The notes under the pieces were generated by a model, which searched no databases, was not told the DNA's origin, and saw only the letters and a program-made list of their open reading frames with translations. Made by a program: the position numbers and the translations under genes. Below, piece by piece: positions 35,400 through 45,235 of a DNA stretch of 64,000 nucleotides. Origin of the DNA: an uncultured Clostridia bacterium (lineage in GTDB: Bacteria; Bacillota; Clostridia; Lachnospirales; Lachnospiraceae); contig CANDNA010000004.1 of NCBI GenBank assembly GCA_947385955.1, forward strand, positions 62,001 to 126,000, read 5' to 3'. Positions within the stretch are counted from its first letter, which is position 1, and each line of letters begins with the position of its first letter.

Positions 35400-37517
35400 C
35401 TATGACTCCGGTACAAACTGTACAGGCCGTTCAATCATTTTCGGTTCCTCCACTCCCGGTGTGGTCACGCTCTCCCCTGTTACCGGATCTGTGGTGGTAA
35501 CCGGCTGTGCTGCCGCCGTATACTGAAAGATCACTTTGCCCATGCCGCTTCCCTTGATCCCTGACAGATTCATCGTCACCGGAAAAGCTGCCGTTTCGGT
35601 ACGCATCAGCTCCTGTCCTTCTACCGTAGCCAGGATCACTGTCACCACCGTACCGGATACGAATGTGGGGTCCTCCAGAGCAGGGCCTTCCACATTGGCA
35701 TTGAAAGCGTAAGTCACATCCACCGGCCCTTTGCTGATCTTAATATCCACTGCCGTCCCCGGATCCACATAATCCCCTACGGAATAACTCTGATAGCACA
35801 CCAGGCCGGTAAACGCTGCATCCTCATAATTTACCTCTTCCACACTGCCTACTGCAAGGCCCAGCTCTGTCAGGGTCACAGTGGCGTCCATTTCGGACAT
35901 GCCCATAACACTGGGTACGCTCACCTTACTGGAATCCGGACCGCTGCTGACCTGTAATGTGACAGCAGTACCTCTGGGCACCTTTTCTCCTGCTGCCGGT
36001 GACTGGCTGATCACACAGCCCTTTTCCACCGTATCAGAAGGCGCCTCATTTTTGCTCACCTGAAATCCTTCTTTTTCCAGAAGTGCTGTGGCCTCCGCCA
36101 GAGACTTGCCGGATACATCAGTTACTTTCACCCCTTCTTTGCCTGCGCTGACCGTAAGCTGCACCACTGTGCCCGATGCCACTTTTCTGCCGGCCTTGAT
36201 GTTGCTGCCGGTCACAATGTCCTCCGCATATTCGGCGGATTCCTCATAAGTCACCTCATAATCCAGCCCCAGCCCGCTGAGCATTTCCTTGGCGCGGGTC
36301 AGCGACATACCGGATACCTCCGGCATTTCCACTTCCTCATTTTTCTCTGTCCCGAAATGGGATTTGATCTCTTCCAGATCCACGATCCCCAATGTCTTTC
36401 CGGCAATAAAAAGGATAATACAGCCGATCAGCACAGCGGCTATCACTGCCAGAACCGTTGTCACCCGCTCCATTTTCGGATCGTATTCATCTTCTTCCTC
36501 TTCCTCCACAAAGGGTTCCCGGCTTTTGGAAGCGCTGCTCTTTTTAGGACGCGGCTTCTCTGCATTGTTCAGACGAAGATGCTCCTCGTCATTGTCTTTT
36601 CTGACCGGTTTCTTTTTGGGCCGGTTTCCCTCGCCGCCTGTCACCACCCTGGTCTGTCCGGAAGTCTCCCCGTCGTCAATGACCACAAAATTCTCATCCG
36701 GGCTGATCAGGGAATGTTTCAGGTCTTCAATCACTTCTTCCATTTTCTGATAACGCCGGTCCGGACTCTTCTGGGTACATTTGTACACGATCTGTTCCAC
36801 ACTGATGGGAATTTCCGGTACAAAGTCCCGTGGAGAAGGCATAGGGTCCTGAATATGCTTGATCGCAATGGCGACCGTGGTTTCCCCGTTAAAAGGGACC
36901 CGCCCGGTCAGCATCTCAAACAATGTGACACCCAGCGAATAAATATCACTTTTGGCATCACTGTAGCCGCCCCTTGCCTGTTCCGGTGAAGTATAATGGA
37001 CCGATCCCATCACATTGGACGTAATGGTATTGCTGGTGGCAGCTTTGGCAATGCCGAAATCCGTTACTTTTACCTTTCCGTCTTTGGATATGATAATGTT
37101 CTGTGGTTTGATATCCCGGTGAATAATATGATTGTTATGAGCAGCCTCAATTCCCATGGAAACCTGAATGGCAATGCTGACCGCTTCCTTAACCGACAGT
37201 CTGGCTTTTTTCTCAATATACTTTTTCAGGGTAATCCCCTCGACCAGCTCCATAACGATATAATAAATATCATCCTCTTCTCCCACATCGTATACGTTTA
37301 CGATATTGGAATGCATCAGCCCTGCCGCCGCCTGGGCCTCACTTCGGAACTTGGCCACAAAATTCGTATTTTCGCTGAACTCCTGCTTCAATACCTTTAC
37401 TGCTACAGGACGATAGAGTTTATGATCTTTGGCTTTATATACATCAGACATACCACCGGTGCCGATCTTTTCCAGTATTTCATATCGGTCGCCTAGAAGC
37501 ATTCCTATTTTTATCAT
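35400..37517 (-). CDS. prkC: Ser/Thr protein kinase with PASTA domains
   Basis: 705 residues. Kinase domain 12-275: GTGGMSDV at 19-26, Lys41, HRDIKPQN at 133-140, DFG at 153-155. A Lys/Arg/Glu-rich juxtamembrane linker leads to one transmembrane helix (about 345-370) and three extracellular PASTA repeats (EMPEVSGMSLTRAKEML, VTDVSGKSLAEATALL, VPSVMGMSEMDATVTL). A further C-terminal domain of about 120 residues (VDVTYAFNANVEGPAL...) follows. PrkC senses muropeptides or lipid II and controls wall growth, germination and translation. The phosphatase gene is directly upstream. Confidence 0.95.
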   Translation of the reverse strand: MIKIGMLLGDRYEILEKIGTGGMSDVYKAKDHKLYRPVAVKVLKQEFSENTNFVAKFRSEAQAAAGLMHSNIVNVYDVGEEDDIYYIVMELVEGITLKKYIEKKARLSVKEAVSIAIQVSMGIEAAHNNHIIHRDIKPQNIIISKDGKVKVTDFGIAKAATSNTITSNVMGSVHYTSPEQARGGYSDAKSDIYSLGVTLFEMLTGRVPFNGETTVAIAIKHIQDPMPSPRDFVPEIPISVEQIVYKCTQKSPDRRYQKMEEVIEDLKHSLISPDENFVVIDDGETSGQTRVVTGGEGNRPKKKPVRKDNDEEHLRLNNAEKPRPKKSSASKSREPFVEEEEEDEYDPKMERVTTVLAVIAAVLIGCIILFIAGKTLGIVDLEEIKSHFGTEKNEEVEMPEVSGMSLTRAKEMLSGLGLDYEVTYEESAEYAEDIVTGSNIKAGRKVASGTVVQLTVSAGKEGVKVTDVSGKSLAEATALLEKEGFQVSKNEAPSDTVEKGCVISQSPAAGEKVPRGTAVTLQVSSGPDSSKVSVPSVMGMSEMDATVTLTELGLAVGSVEEVNYEDAAFTGLVCYQSYSVGDYVDPGTAVDIKISKGPVDVTYAFNANVEGPALEDPTFVSGTVVTVILATVEGQELMRTETAAFPVTMNLSGIKGSGMGKVIFQYTAAAQPVTTTDPVTGESVTTPGVEEPKMIERPVQFVPES

Positions 37518-37532
37518 CTTAACCTCCAGTAA

Positions 37533-38279
37533 CTACGTTTCCTCCTGCTCCGAAAACGGATTGATCAGGATAACCGCAATATTATCTTTGCCGCCATTGT
37601 CATTTGCCGCACCGACCAGTCTCCTGCCTTTTTCCGAAAGACTTGCCATGCCGGCAACGATCCGGTGAATCTCCGTATCCTCCAGCATATTGGTCAGACC
37701 GTCCGAACACAACAGCACAATATCCCCCGGATGCACCTCTTCCCGGAAAAAGTCCACCTCCACAGTATCCAGCGCCCCTATGGCTCTTGTGATAATATTT
37801 TTATCGGGATGGCTTCTGGCCGCCATCCTGTCGATGCCGCCCATACGCACCATCTCTTCCACAAGGGAATGATCTCTTGTAACCTGCCTGATTTCCCTCT
37901 GATTCACGATATATAAACGGCTGTCCCCCACATTGGCAACCTGTAACAGCCCTGCCGAAAGTGTGGATGCCACCACTGTCGTCCCCATGCCGGAAAGATG
38001 CTCATCCTCCCGTGCCATAGAACGGATGTAGGAATTGGCCTCCCTGATGGCATATCCCAGCAGATCCACCGGCTCTGTCAGGCCGGATTCCCTGATCTGC
38101 TCCTCTATCTTTTCCACTGTATATTTTGATGCATAATCACCTGCATTATGACCGCCCATGCCGTCCGCCACAATAAACAGATTGGGCAGTACTCCAATCG
38201 GACTCACCGACACAAACACATAATCCTGATTTATTTTTCTCCGTTTTCCAATATCCGTTATGGAAAATGCCTGTACCAC
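37533..38279 (-). CDS. prpC: PP2C-type Ser/Thr phosphatase (Stp/PrpC), GTG start
   Basis: 248 residues from GTG 38279, three bases after the rlmN stop with GGGAGG seven bases ahead. PP2C motifs KRRKINQDYV, IVADGMGGHNAGDYAS, MGTTVVAS, VGDSRLY, TRDHSLVEEM, CSDGLTNM and DNITV-like GGKDNIAVILI are all present. It reverses PrkC phosphorylation. Confidence 0.95.
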   Translation of the reverse strand: MVQAFSITDIGKRRKINQDYVFVSVSPIGVLPNLFIVADGMGGHNAGDYASKYTVEKIEEQIRESGLTEPVDLLGYAIREANSYIRSMAREDEHLSGMGTTVVASTLSAGLLQVANVGDSRLYIVNQREIRQVTRDHSLVEEMVRMGGIDRMAARSHPDKNIITRAIGALDTVEVDFFREEVHPGDIVLLCSDGLTNMLEDTEIHRIVAGMASLSEKGRRLVGAANDNGGKDNIAVILINPFSEQEET

Positions 38280-38281
38280 CT

Positions 38282-39331
38282 TTACGCCTCCCGCTTTTCT
38301 TCTTTCATATGTCTGCGCCTGAGCTGTCCGCATGCGCCGTCAATGTCACGGCCCATTTCCCTTCTAATCGTAACATGTATTCTGTTTTTTTCAAGTTTAT
38401 TTTGAAACGCCAGGACCCCATCCCTCCCCGGAGGGACAAATCCCCGTCCGGGTACCGGATTGACCCGGATCAGATTCACATGGCAGTGCAGATCTCCGGC
38501 AATCCGGATCAGCCCTGCCGCATCTTCCTCTGTATCGTTGACGCCTTCTGCCAGACTGTACTCCAGCGTCACCCTGCGGCCCGTCTGTTTCTGATAGTAT
38601 TCACAGGCCGGCAGCACTTCATCCAGCGGATACTGACGGGTTATGGGCATCAGCTCCATACGTTTTTCATTGGTCACACCGTGAAGAGACAAAGCCAGCG
38701 TAATCTGTAATTTTTCATCGGCCAGACGCCGGATATTCGGTACGATACCACAGGTGGATACCGTAATGCTGCGCTGACTGATATGAAGTCCCCGCTCATG
38801 GGTCAGCAAACGAAGAAAACGTAACAGATTGTCGTAATTATCCAGCGGCTCTCCCGTTCCCATCACCACCACATTGGAAATGCGCTCCCCGGTCAGACGG
38901 GTCACTGCATAAACCTGTTCCAACATCTCGGAAGCCAGAAGATTCCGTTCCAGCCCGTCCAGGGTAGAAGCACAGAAACGGCAGCCCATCCGGCAGCCTG
39001 CCTGTGAAGAAACACATATGCTGTTACCATGATGATAACGCATCCACACGCTCTCTATCACATTGTCATCCGACAGTCTGAACAGGTATTTCCGCGTTCC
39101 GTCCGTCTTTGATTCCTGTATCCTGACCGGTTCCAGTGCTGTCAGACAAAACCGTTCCTCCAGCATACGGCGGAGCGGCCGGGAAAGATTGCTCATTTCC
39201 TCAAAACTTTGGACCGGTTTTTTATGAAGCCATTCATAAATCTGCGCTCCCCGGAAAGGCTTTTCCCCCATCTCTTCCAGTTCCTTCTGCAATTCTTCTA
39301 TTGTATATGATTTAATATCAGTTTTCAACAT
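38282..39331 (-). CDS. rlmN: 23S rRNA/tRNA adenine-C2 methyltransferase RlmN
   Basis: 349 residues, radical SAM enzyme with cluster motif CRMGCRFCAS and the QPVSSQAGC-type CVSSQAG segment; GTGEPLDNYDN follows. The C-terminal Cys needed in catalysis is in the IDGACGQL segment. It methylates A2503 of 23S rRNA and A37 of some tRNAs. Confidence 0.95.
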   Translation of the reverse strand: MLKTDIKSYTIEELQKELEEMGEKPFRGAQIYEWLHKKPVQSFEEMSNLSRPLRRMLEERFCLTALEPVRIQESKTDGTRKYLFRLSDDNVIESVWMRYHHGNSICVSSQAGCRMGCRFCASTLDGLERNLLASEMLEQVYAVTRLTGERISNVVVMGTGEPLDNYDNLLRFLRLLTHERGLHISQRSITVSTCGIVPNIRRLADEKLQITLALSLHGVTNEKRMELMPITRQYPLDEVLPACEYYQKQTGRRVTLEYSLAEGVNDTEEDAAGLIRIAGDLHCHVNLIRVNPVPGRGFVPPGRDGVLAFQNKLEKNRIHVTIRREMGRDIDGACGQLRRRHMKEEKREA

Positions 39332-39340
39332 CTCTTTTTA

Positions 39341-40711
39341 TCATTCCCGCACAAACCGTGCAATAAAAAAACCATCCGACTCATACAGCCCCGGCAAAAG
39401 CTGCACATATCCCCGGGATATTGTTTCCTCCCGGATACCTTCCGGCAGATATGGCTCCAGGCTTTCTGCCCGGAAGGGAAAACGGTCCAGAAACCACCGG
39501 CGCACATCTTCATTTTCTGCCCGGCTGATGGTACAGGTGGAATACACCAGTACCCCTCCCGGTTTGACATACTGCTGCGCCTGCTCCAGAATCTGTTTCT
39601 GCAGACCGGCCAGCGTATCAACGGTCTGTTTCGTCATCCGGTATTTGATGTCTCTTTTTCTGCCAATCACACCCAGCCCGGAGCAGGGCGCATCCACCAG
39701 CACCACATCGGCCTGTTCCCGTCTGGTCTCATCCGGCAGTGTCCCGTCCCATTGTTCCAATGTTACATTTTCCGCTCCCAGCCTTCGCCTTGCCTCTTCC
39801 AGCAGAGCCAGCCGCCTTTCGGAGCTGTCTCTGGCCAGCACCCGGCCCCGGTATGCTTTCTGTGCGGCAAACATGGTCTTGCCTCCCGGCGCCGCACAGA
39901 CATCCATTACAAAAGCATCCGGCCCGATTCCGGCCGCCTCTACGGCCAGCATCGAACCGATGTCCTGCACAGTCAGCAGCCCGGACGAAAAAGCGGGAAT
40001 GTTTCTCATTCCCTCGCTCTTTTCCAGATGCCATGCACAGGGCAGCAATCCGCTCTCCCGGACTCCAATGCCCGCCTGCTCCAGCTCTTCCCGCACTGCC
40101 TGCCGCTGCTCCTCTGTCAGGCCGTCCCGGATACGGACCGTAACCGGACGGGCGGCCAGCAGCCCCTCCAGGATGCCTTCCGTCTGCTCCCTGCCCTGTT
40201 CCCTGTCCCATTTCCGAATCAGCCAGCAGGGCATGGAATAACGGACAGAAAGATACCTCTCCCTGTCCTGTTCCCTGTCCGGCCAGACCATTTTGTCCCT
40301 GTTTCTGCACAGGCTGCGCAGCACGCCGTTCACAAATCCTTTCAGTGTATGAAACCCCCGCTGCTGCGCCAGCCTCACCGCCTCGTTGCATACGGCGCTG
40401 TCCGGTACCGCATCCATAAACAGAATCTGATACGCACTCATGCGCATCAGCTCCCGGATCAACGGTTTCATCCTGCGCACCGGAACAGAGGAAACCCTGT
40501 CAATGGCATAATCCAGTGTGATCCGCCGTTCCAGCACACCTTCCATCAGCCGTTTGAGAAATGCTTTTTCTCTGGCCTCCAGATAGTTGTATTTATCCAG
40601 AATACCTCCGATTACCACATGGCTGTATTCCTGTTCCCGTTCAATGGCCAGAAGCCCGTCCAATACCAGTTCCCTGACATTGACACTGCTTTGTCCCTGC
40701 CTGCGTCCCAT
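39341..40711 (-). CDS. rsmB: 16S rRNA m5C967 methyltransferase RsmB
   Basis: 456 residues. An N-terminal NusB-like RNA-binding domain (VRELVLDGLLAIEREQEYSH) is followed by a Rossmann methyltransferase (VMDVCAAPGGKTMFAAQ) with the two cysteines in DAPCSGLGVIGRK and YSTCTISRAENED. The C-terminus (FIARFVRE) is normal. Its ATG directly abuts the stop of the metallopeptidase gene. Confidence 0.93.
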   Translation of the reverse strand: MGRRQGQSSVNVRELVLDGLLAIEREQEYSHVVIGGILDKYNYLEAREKAFLKRLMEGVLERRITLDYAIDRVSSVPVRRMKPLIRELMRMSAYQILFMDAVPDSAVCNEAVRLAQQRGFHTLKGFVNGVLRSLCRNRDKMVWPDREQDRERYLSVRYSMPCWLIRKWDREQGREQTEGILEGLLAARPVTVRIRDGLTEEQRQAVREELEQAGIGVRESGLLPCAWHLEKSEGMRNIPAFSSGLLTVQDIGSMLAVEAAGIGPDAFVMDVCAAPGGKTMFAAQKAYRGRVLARDSSERRLALLEEARRRLGAENVTLEQWDGTLPDETRREQADVVLVDAPCSGLGVIGRKRDIKYRMTKQTVDTLAGLQKQILEQAQQYVKPGGVLVYSTCTISRAENEDVRRWFLDRFPFRAESLEPYLPEGIREETISRGYVQLLPGLYESDGFFIARFVRE

Positions 40712-41422
40712 CTAATCGTCCCTTCTTCCGCCGCCAAACAGCAGAATCAGACGAAGAAGCTGCAAAATCGAAGCCGCTGCCGCCGCCACATAGGTAAATG
40801 CTGCCGCGTTCAGCACCTTTCTGCACTGTCCCACTTCCGCTCCTGCCAGGATCCCCTGTCTGTCCAGAATCTGTACCGCCCTGCGGGATGCGTCAAACTC
40901 CACCGGAAGTGTCACAATCTGAAACAGTACCGCCAGCGAAAATACCCATATCCCGATGGTAACCAGTGTGTGGTTGGCCCCCAGTAAAATACCCACCAGA
41001 ATCAGTGGAATCCCCAGTTTGGACCCTATATTGGCCGCCGGCACCAACGCCGTCCTGAATTTCAGCGGCGCATATCCTTCCTTATGCTGCAATACGTGCC
41101 CGCATTCATGGGCTGCCACTCCCACTGCCGCCACAGAGGGAGAACGATAGGTGGAATCCGAAAGACGCACCACCTTTTTCACCGGATCATAATGATCTGT
41201 CAGACTGCCGCCCACATGCTCGATCCGCACATCCCGGATGCCGGCCTGATGCAGGATACGTTCTGCTGCCTGCGCACCGGTCATACCGGTCATGCTGCGT
41301 ACTGCGGCATATTTTCTGTAGGTACTGTTCACTCTGGCAGACGCCAGAATGGAAAGTACCGCCCCGATCAGGACCAGAATATAGGTAGAATCAAAATAAT
41401 ATCCATAATATGGCATCATCAT
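40712..41422 (-). CDS. YugP-type membrane zinc metallopeptidase
   Basis: 236 residues from ATG 41422 (GGAG eight bases ahead; an ATG two codons earlier is possible). N-terminal membrane helix (YILVLIGAVLSILAS), the zinc motif AAHECGHVLQHKEGYAPL, then two or three further hydrophobic helices. This is the PF04298-type family that often sits between fmt and rsmB in Firmicutes. The substrate is unknown. Confidence 0.88.
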   Translation of the reverse strand: MMMPYYGYYFDSTYILVLIGAVLSILASARVNSTYRKYAAVRSMTGMTGAQAAERILHQAGIRDVRIEHVGGSLTDHYDPVKKVVRLSDSTYRSPSVAAVGVAAHECGHVLQHKEGYAPLKFRTALVPAANIGSKLGIPLILVGILLGANHTLVTIGIWVFSLAVLFQIVTLPVEFDASRRAVQILDRQGILAGAEVGQCRKVLNAAAFTYVAAAAASILQLLRLILLFGGGRRDD

Positions 41423-41468
41423 ATACATCTCTCCTTTTTGTTCTGATTTACTTCCTGTGCCTGCGATC

Positions 41469-42443
41469 CTATGATACCTCTTCGCCCAGCTTCTCTCCCG
41501 GCTTTACCGGATAGCCCAGAAGGAAATCCCGGACTGCCATCCGCTTTTTTCCTTCCGGCTGGACACTTTTCAGTATCAGGACCCCGTTTCCGGTCTGTAC
41601 CTCTATGGTCTCCCTGGTCACCCGGATCACCACGCCGGGCGCCGGCTTCTGTCCCTCTTCTGCCTTTGTATCCAAAGATGCCGGCTTTTGTGTGCCAACC
41701 TGTGATCCCCATATCTTCAGTGTTTTATTCCGAAACCGGGTATATGCCCCCGGCCAGGAGTTCAGGCCTCTTACCTGACGCTCCAGACTCTCCGCATCCC
41801 TGTTCCAGTCTATTTTTCCCGCCGATTTCTTCAGCATTCCCGCATAACAGGAATCTTCCTCCTTCTGGGGCTTTCTGCGTATGCTCCCCTCACCGATCTG
41901 TCTGATGGTTTCCACCACCAGCCCGGCGCCGGCCTCCATCAGCTTATCATGCAGACTGTCTCCTGTCTCCCCCGGCAGGATCGGTACGGTCACCTGGGTC
42001 AGAATATCCCCGGTATCCAGCCCCTCATCCATCTGCATAATGGTAACGCCGCTCTGCGCCTCTCCATCCAGTATGGCCTGCTGGATCGGGGAGGCTCCCC
42101 GGTATCTGGGAAGCAGAGAAGCATGAATATTGATACAGCCATACCTGGGCATATGCAGCAATTCAGAAGAAAGAATCTGCCCGAAAGCCGCCACTACAAA
42201 CAGGTCCGCATCCTGCCCTTTCAGTTTCGCTGCCGCCTCCCCATCCCGGATCTTTACCGGCTGCAGTACCGTAATTCCGTGTGCAAGAGCCAGCTCCTTT
42301 ACCGGAGAAAAGCACATCTCCCGCCCTCTGCCCTTCGGCCTGTCAGGCTGGGTTACAACACATACCACCTCATGCCCCGCATCCAGAATGGCCTCCAGTG
42401 CACCTCTGGCAAATTCCGGGGTTCCCATGAAAACAATCCTCAT
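41469..42443 (-). CDS. fmt: Methionyl-tRNA formyltransferase
   Basis: 324 residues from ATG 42443 (GAGGAG ahead); a longer frame reaches 42479 within def. MRIVFMGTPEFARGAL, INIHASLLPRYRGASPIQ and MDEGLDTGDIL are typical. It formylates initiator Met-tRNA. About 30 residues of charged sequence (TQKPASLDTKAEEGQKPAP) interrupt the C-terminal domain, which looks like a lineage insertion. Confidence 0.95.
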   Translation of the reverse strand: MRIVFMGTPEFARGALEAILDAGHEVVCVVTQPDRPKGRGREMCFSPVKELALAHGITVLQPVKIRDGEAAAKLKGQDADLFVVAAFGQILSSELLHMPRYGCINIHASLLPRYRGASPIQQAILDGEAQSGVTIMQMDEGLDTGDILTQVTVPILPGETGDSLHDKLMEAGAGLVVETIRQIGEGSIRRKPQKEEDSCYAGMLKKSAGKIDWNRDAESLERQVRGLNSWPGAYTRFRNKTLKIWGSQVGTQKPASLDTKAEEGQKPAPGVVIRVTRETIEVQTGNGVLILKSVQPEGKKRMAVRDFLLGYPVKPGEKLGEEVS

Positions 42444-42447
42444 TCTC

Positions 42448-42930
42448 TCACTCCTCTTCCGGTTCCAGGTCTTCCACATCCATCAGTTCGCCTTCCACCC
42501 GTTCCACATACAGATGGCCGTCCAGATGTTCCGCCTCATGGCAGATGGCCCGTGCCAGAAGCTCTGTCCCTTCCAGTTCAAACGGCTCCATCTCTTCATT
42601 ATAAGCTCTTACTTTTACATAATTCGGTCTGGAAACCATCCCGGTCTTTCCCGGCACACTCAAGCACCCTTCCTGCCCACGCTGTTCTCCGCTGGTTTCC
42701 AGAATACGCGGATTGATCAGCACATGCGGATCCTCTCCTGTGGTATCAATAACCACGATCCGTTTCAAAATCCCCACCTGGGAAGCCGCCAGTCCCACAC
42801 CGTTCGCCTCATACATGGTATCAAACATATCCTCGATCAGCTGACGGGTACGCGGCGTCATCTCCTTTACTTCCTTACATGTCTTATGCAGCACTTCATC
42901 TCCGATGACCCGTATGTTTCTGATTGCCAT
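42448..42930 (-). CDS. def: Peptide deformylase
   Basis: 160 residues from ATG 42930 (MAIRNIRVIGDEVL; GGAG seven bases ahead). Motifs GVGLAASQVG, EGCLSVPG and CHEAEHLDGH supply the metal ligands; the third reads HEAEH, a Glu where the usual form is HExDH. It removes the formyl group that fmt adds, and the two genes are 4 bases apart. Confidence 0.95.
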   Translation of the reverse strand: MAIRNIRVIGDEVLHKTCKEVKEMTPRTRQLIEDMFDTMYEANGVGLAASQVGILKRIVVIDTTGEDPHVLINPRILETSGEQRGQEGCLSVPGKTGMVSRPNYVKVRAYNEEMEPFELEGTELLARAICHEAEHLDGHLYVERVEGELMDVEDLEPEEE

Positions 42931-42952
42931 ATCCATTCTCCTTGTCTGTTTC

Positions 42953-45235
42953 CTAATAACTGTTCATTGGATCCAAATCAAACTGTACTGTTTCCGTCCG
43001 GCTCCTGTATGCTTCCCACACGGCTTCCAGCCTGTCTCTGAGCCGTATCAAGGCTCTGCCCTCCCTGCCTTTGGCATAAAATACCATGCGGTACTGATCG
43101 CCTATCCTGGCAATGGAGGCAGGCGACGGACCGATGATCTGTATCTGTTTTTCTGTCTCTGCCTGCCGTATCCCTTCCTGTGACAGATACTCCGCAAGCT
43201 GCCTTCCACGCTCTTCTTCATAAGACAGCACCAGAACCGCCAGCATATGGCCTGCCGGAGGATACCCCATCAATGCCCGGTATGCCATCTCTTTTTCGTA
43301 AAATCCCGGGTAATCCTGCCGGGATGCATAAACGATACTGTGGTGATCCGGCTGATAAGTCTGGATCACTACCTCTCCCGGCCTGCTGCCCCGGCCTGCC
43401 CGGCCCGCTGCCTGCGTCAGGAGCTGAAAGGTACGTTCTCCTGCCCGGTAATCGCCCGCATGCAGCGACAGATCCGCCGCCAGTATCCCCACCAGCGTCA
43501 CATTGGGAAAATCATGTCCTTTCACAATCATCTGGGTCCCCACCAGAATATCGGCACTGCCTTCCGAAAAGGCTTTCAGGATTTCTTCCAGGCTGCCTTT
43601 TTTTCTTGTGGTATCCGCATCCATACGCAGCACTCTGGCCTGTGGCAGAAATCTGTGCAGCATCTCTTCGATCTGCTGTGTTCCTGCTCGAAATCCCATA
43701 ATATAAGGCGAACCACATACAGGACACTGCTTCACTGCCGGCTGTTCGTACCCGCAGTAATGACAGACCAGCCGTCCCCCTCCATGCTCCGACAACGAAA
43801 CATCACAATGGGGGCATTTCATCACATGACCGCAGGAACGGCAGGATACAAATCCCGCATAGCCCCTCCTGTTTAAAAACAGAATGCTCTGCTCTTTGTC
43901 GGAAAGCCTCTGTCTGAGAAGAGATTGCAGCCGTCTGCTGAAAACAGAACGGTTCCCGCTCTGCAGCTCCTTTCGCAAATCCTCCACATATACCTGCGGC
44001 AGTGTGCCTCCTGTCAGCCGCCTGGTCAGCACAAACCGCCGTATCTTTCCCTGCTCCGATGCATAATAAGCCTCCAGCGAGGGTGTGGCAGAACCCAGTA
44101 CAAGGCTGGCTCCATAATAGGACGCCAGTTCCTGTGCCGTTTCTCTGGCATGGTACTTGGGCATGGATTCGCTTTTATAACTGTTTTCATGTTCCTCATC
44201 TATCAAAATCAGTCCCAGCCTGTCAAACGGCGTAAACAGTGCAGATCTGGGACCAATCATCACATCGATCTCTCCTTTTGCGGCACGCAGGCACTGATCA
44301 TACCGCTCTCCTGCCGAAAGCCGGGAATGCAGTACCGACACCCGCTCCCCGAATCTGGCCGTAAACCGGGATACGGTCTGATAGGTCAGCGCAATCTCCG
44401 GAATCAGCATAATCGCCTGCCTGCCCAGCGCCATCATTCCGGCAATCAGTTCCATATATACTTCCGTCTTACCGCTTCCGGTAATTCCGTGAATCAGATA
44501 GGTGCCGGGCTTTCCGCTTTTGTACTCCGACAATATCTCCTGCGCAATATACTGCTGCTCCCGGCTCAGTAAGATCCTGCGTTCTTTCCCAAATGCACCC
44601 ACCGGACTGCGGTACACATCCTCCGACAGTACCCGGATCATCCCCATCTGTTCCATCGTACGGATCACCGAAGGCGCTACCGAAAGTGTTTTGGTGGCAC
44701 ATTCATAGGAAATCTCCCCTTCCCGGCACACCCGTTCCAGCAGCCTGAGCCTGGCACTCTGATGCTTCCTTTTCAGCTCTTCCATACGGCTCTGCGCTTC
44801 CCCGTCAAAAACAGCCGGCACGATCCGCCGCTTTGCAGCCGCCTTCACTTTCTGCCGCACCGGCAGTACGGTTTTCAGCGCAGTGATCATGGTAGAACCA
44901 TACTGCTTCCGTATCCACGCCGCCAGCCTGATCTGATTGCTCTGCACCAGCACCCCGCTTGAGGATATCCGCAGAATTTCCTTGATCTTATCCGGCTTAT
45001 ATGCAGGCTGATCTGTCAGCTCCATTACATAGCCGCTCCGCTCTGTATTCCCCTTTCCGAACGGGACTTCCACACACATACCCACTGTAATCTTTCCCGA
45101 CAGAGAATCCGGGATCCGATACTGAAACGGCCGGTCCACCTTCTCATGGGAAATGTCTATAATCACATTGGCATAGCCGGCTTTTCCTGTATCCGGCGTA
45201 TCGGTATCAGAGATAAGCTCCCTTCCGCTCATCAT
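42953..45235 (-). CDS. priA: Primosomal protein N' (PriA helicase)
   Basis: 760 residues. N-terminal DNA-binding domain, Walker A GITGSGKTEVYM, DEEH box LILIDEEHENSYKSE, and a zinc region with four CxxC-type pairs (CRSCGHVMKCPHC, CHYCGYEQPAVKQCPVC). It restarts stalled replication forks. The ATG overlaps the murE stop (ATGA). Confidence 0.95.
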   Translation of the reverse strand: MMSGRELISDTDTPDTGKAGYANVIIDISHEKVDRPFQYRIPDSLSGKITVGMCVEVPFGKGNTERSGYVMELTDQPAYKPDKIKEILRISSSGVLVQSNQIRLAAWIRKQYGSTMITALKTVLPVRQKVKAAAKRRIVPAVFDGEAQSRMEELKRKHQSARLRLLERVCREGEISYECATKTLSVAPSVIRTMEQMGMIRVLSEDVYRSPVGAFGKERRILLSREQQYIAQEILSEYKSGKPGTYLIHGITGSGKTEVYMELIAGMMALGRQAIMLIPEIALTYQTVSRFTARFGERVSVLHSRLSAGERYDQCLRAAKGEIDVMIGPRSALFTPFDRLGLILIDEEHENSYKSESMPKYHARETAQELASYYGASLVLGSATPSLEAYYASEQGKIRRFVLTRRLTGGTLPQVYVEDLRKELQSGNRSVFSRRLQSLLRQRLSDKEQSILFLNRRGYAGFVSCRSCGHVMKCPHCDVSLSEHGGGRLVCHYCGYEQPAVKQCPVCGSPYIMGFRAGTQQIEEMLHRFLPQARVLRMDADTTRKKGSLEEILKAFSEGSADILVGTQMIVKGHDFPNVTLVGILAADLSLHAGDYRAGERTFQLLTQAAGRAGRGSRPGEVVIQTYQPDHHSIVYASRQDYPGFYEKEMAYRALMGYPPAGHMLAVLVLSYEEERGRQLAEYLSQEGIRQAETEKQIQIIGPSPASIARIGDQYRMVFYAKGREGRALIRLRDRLEAVWEAYRSRTETVQFDLDPMNSY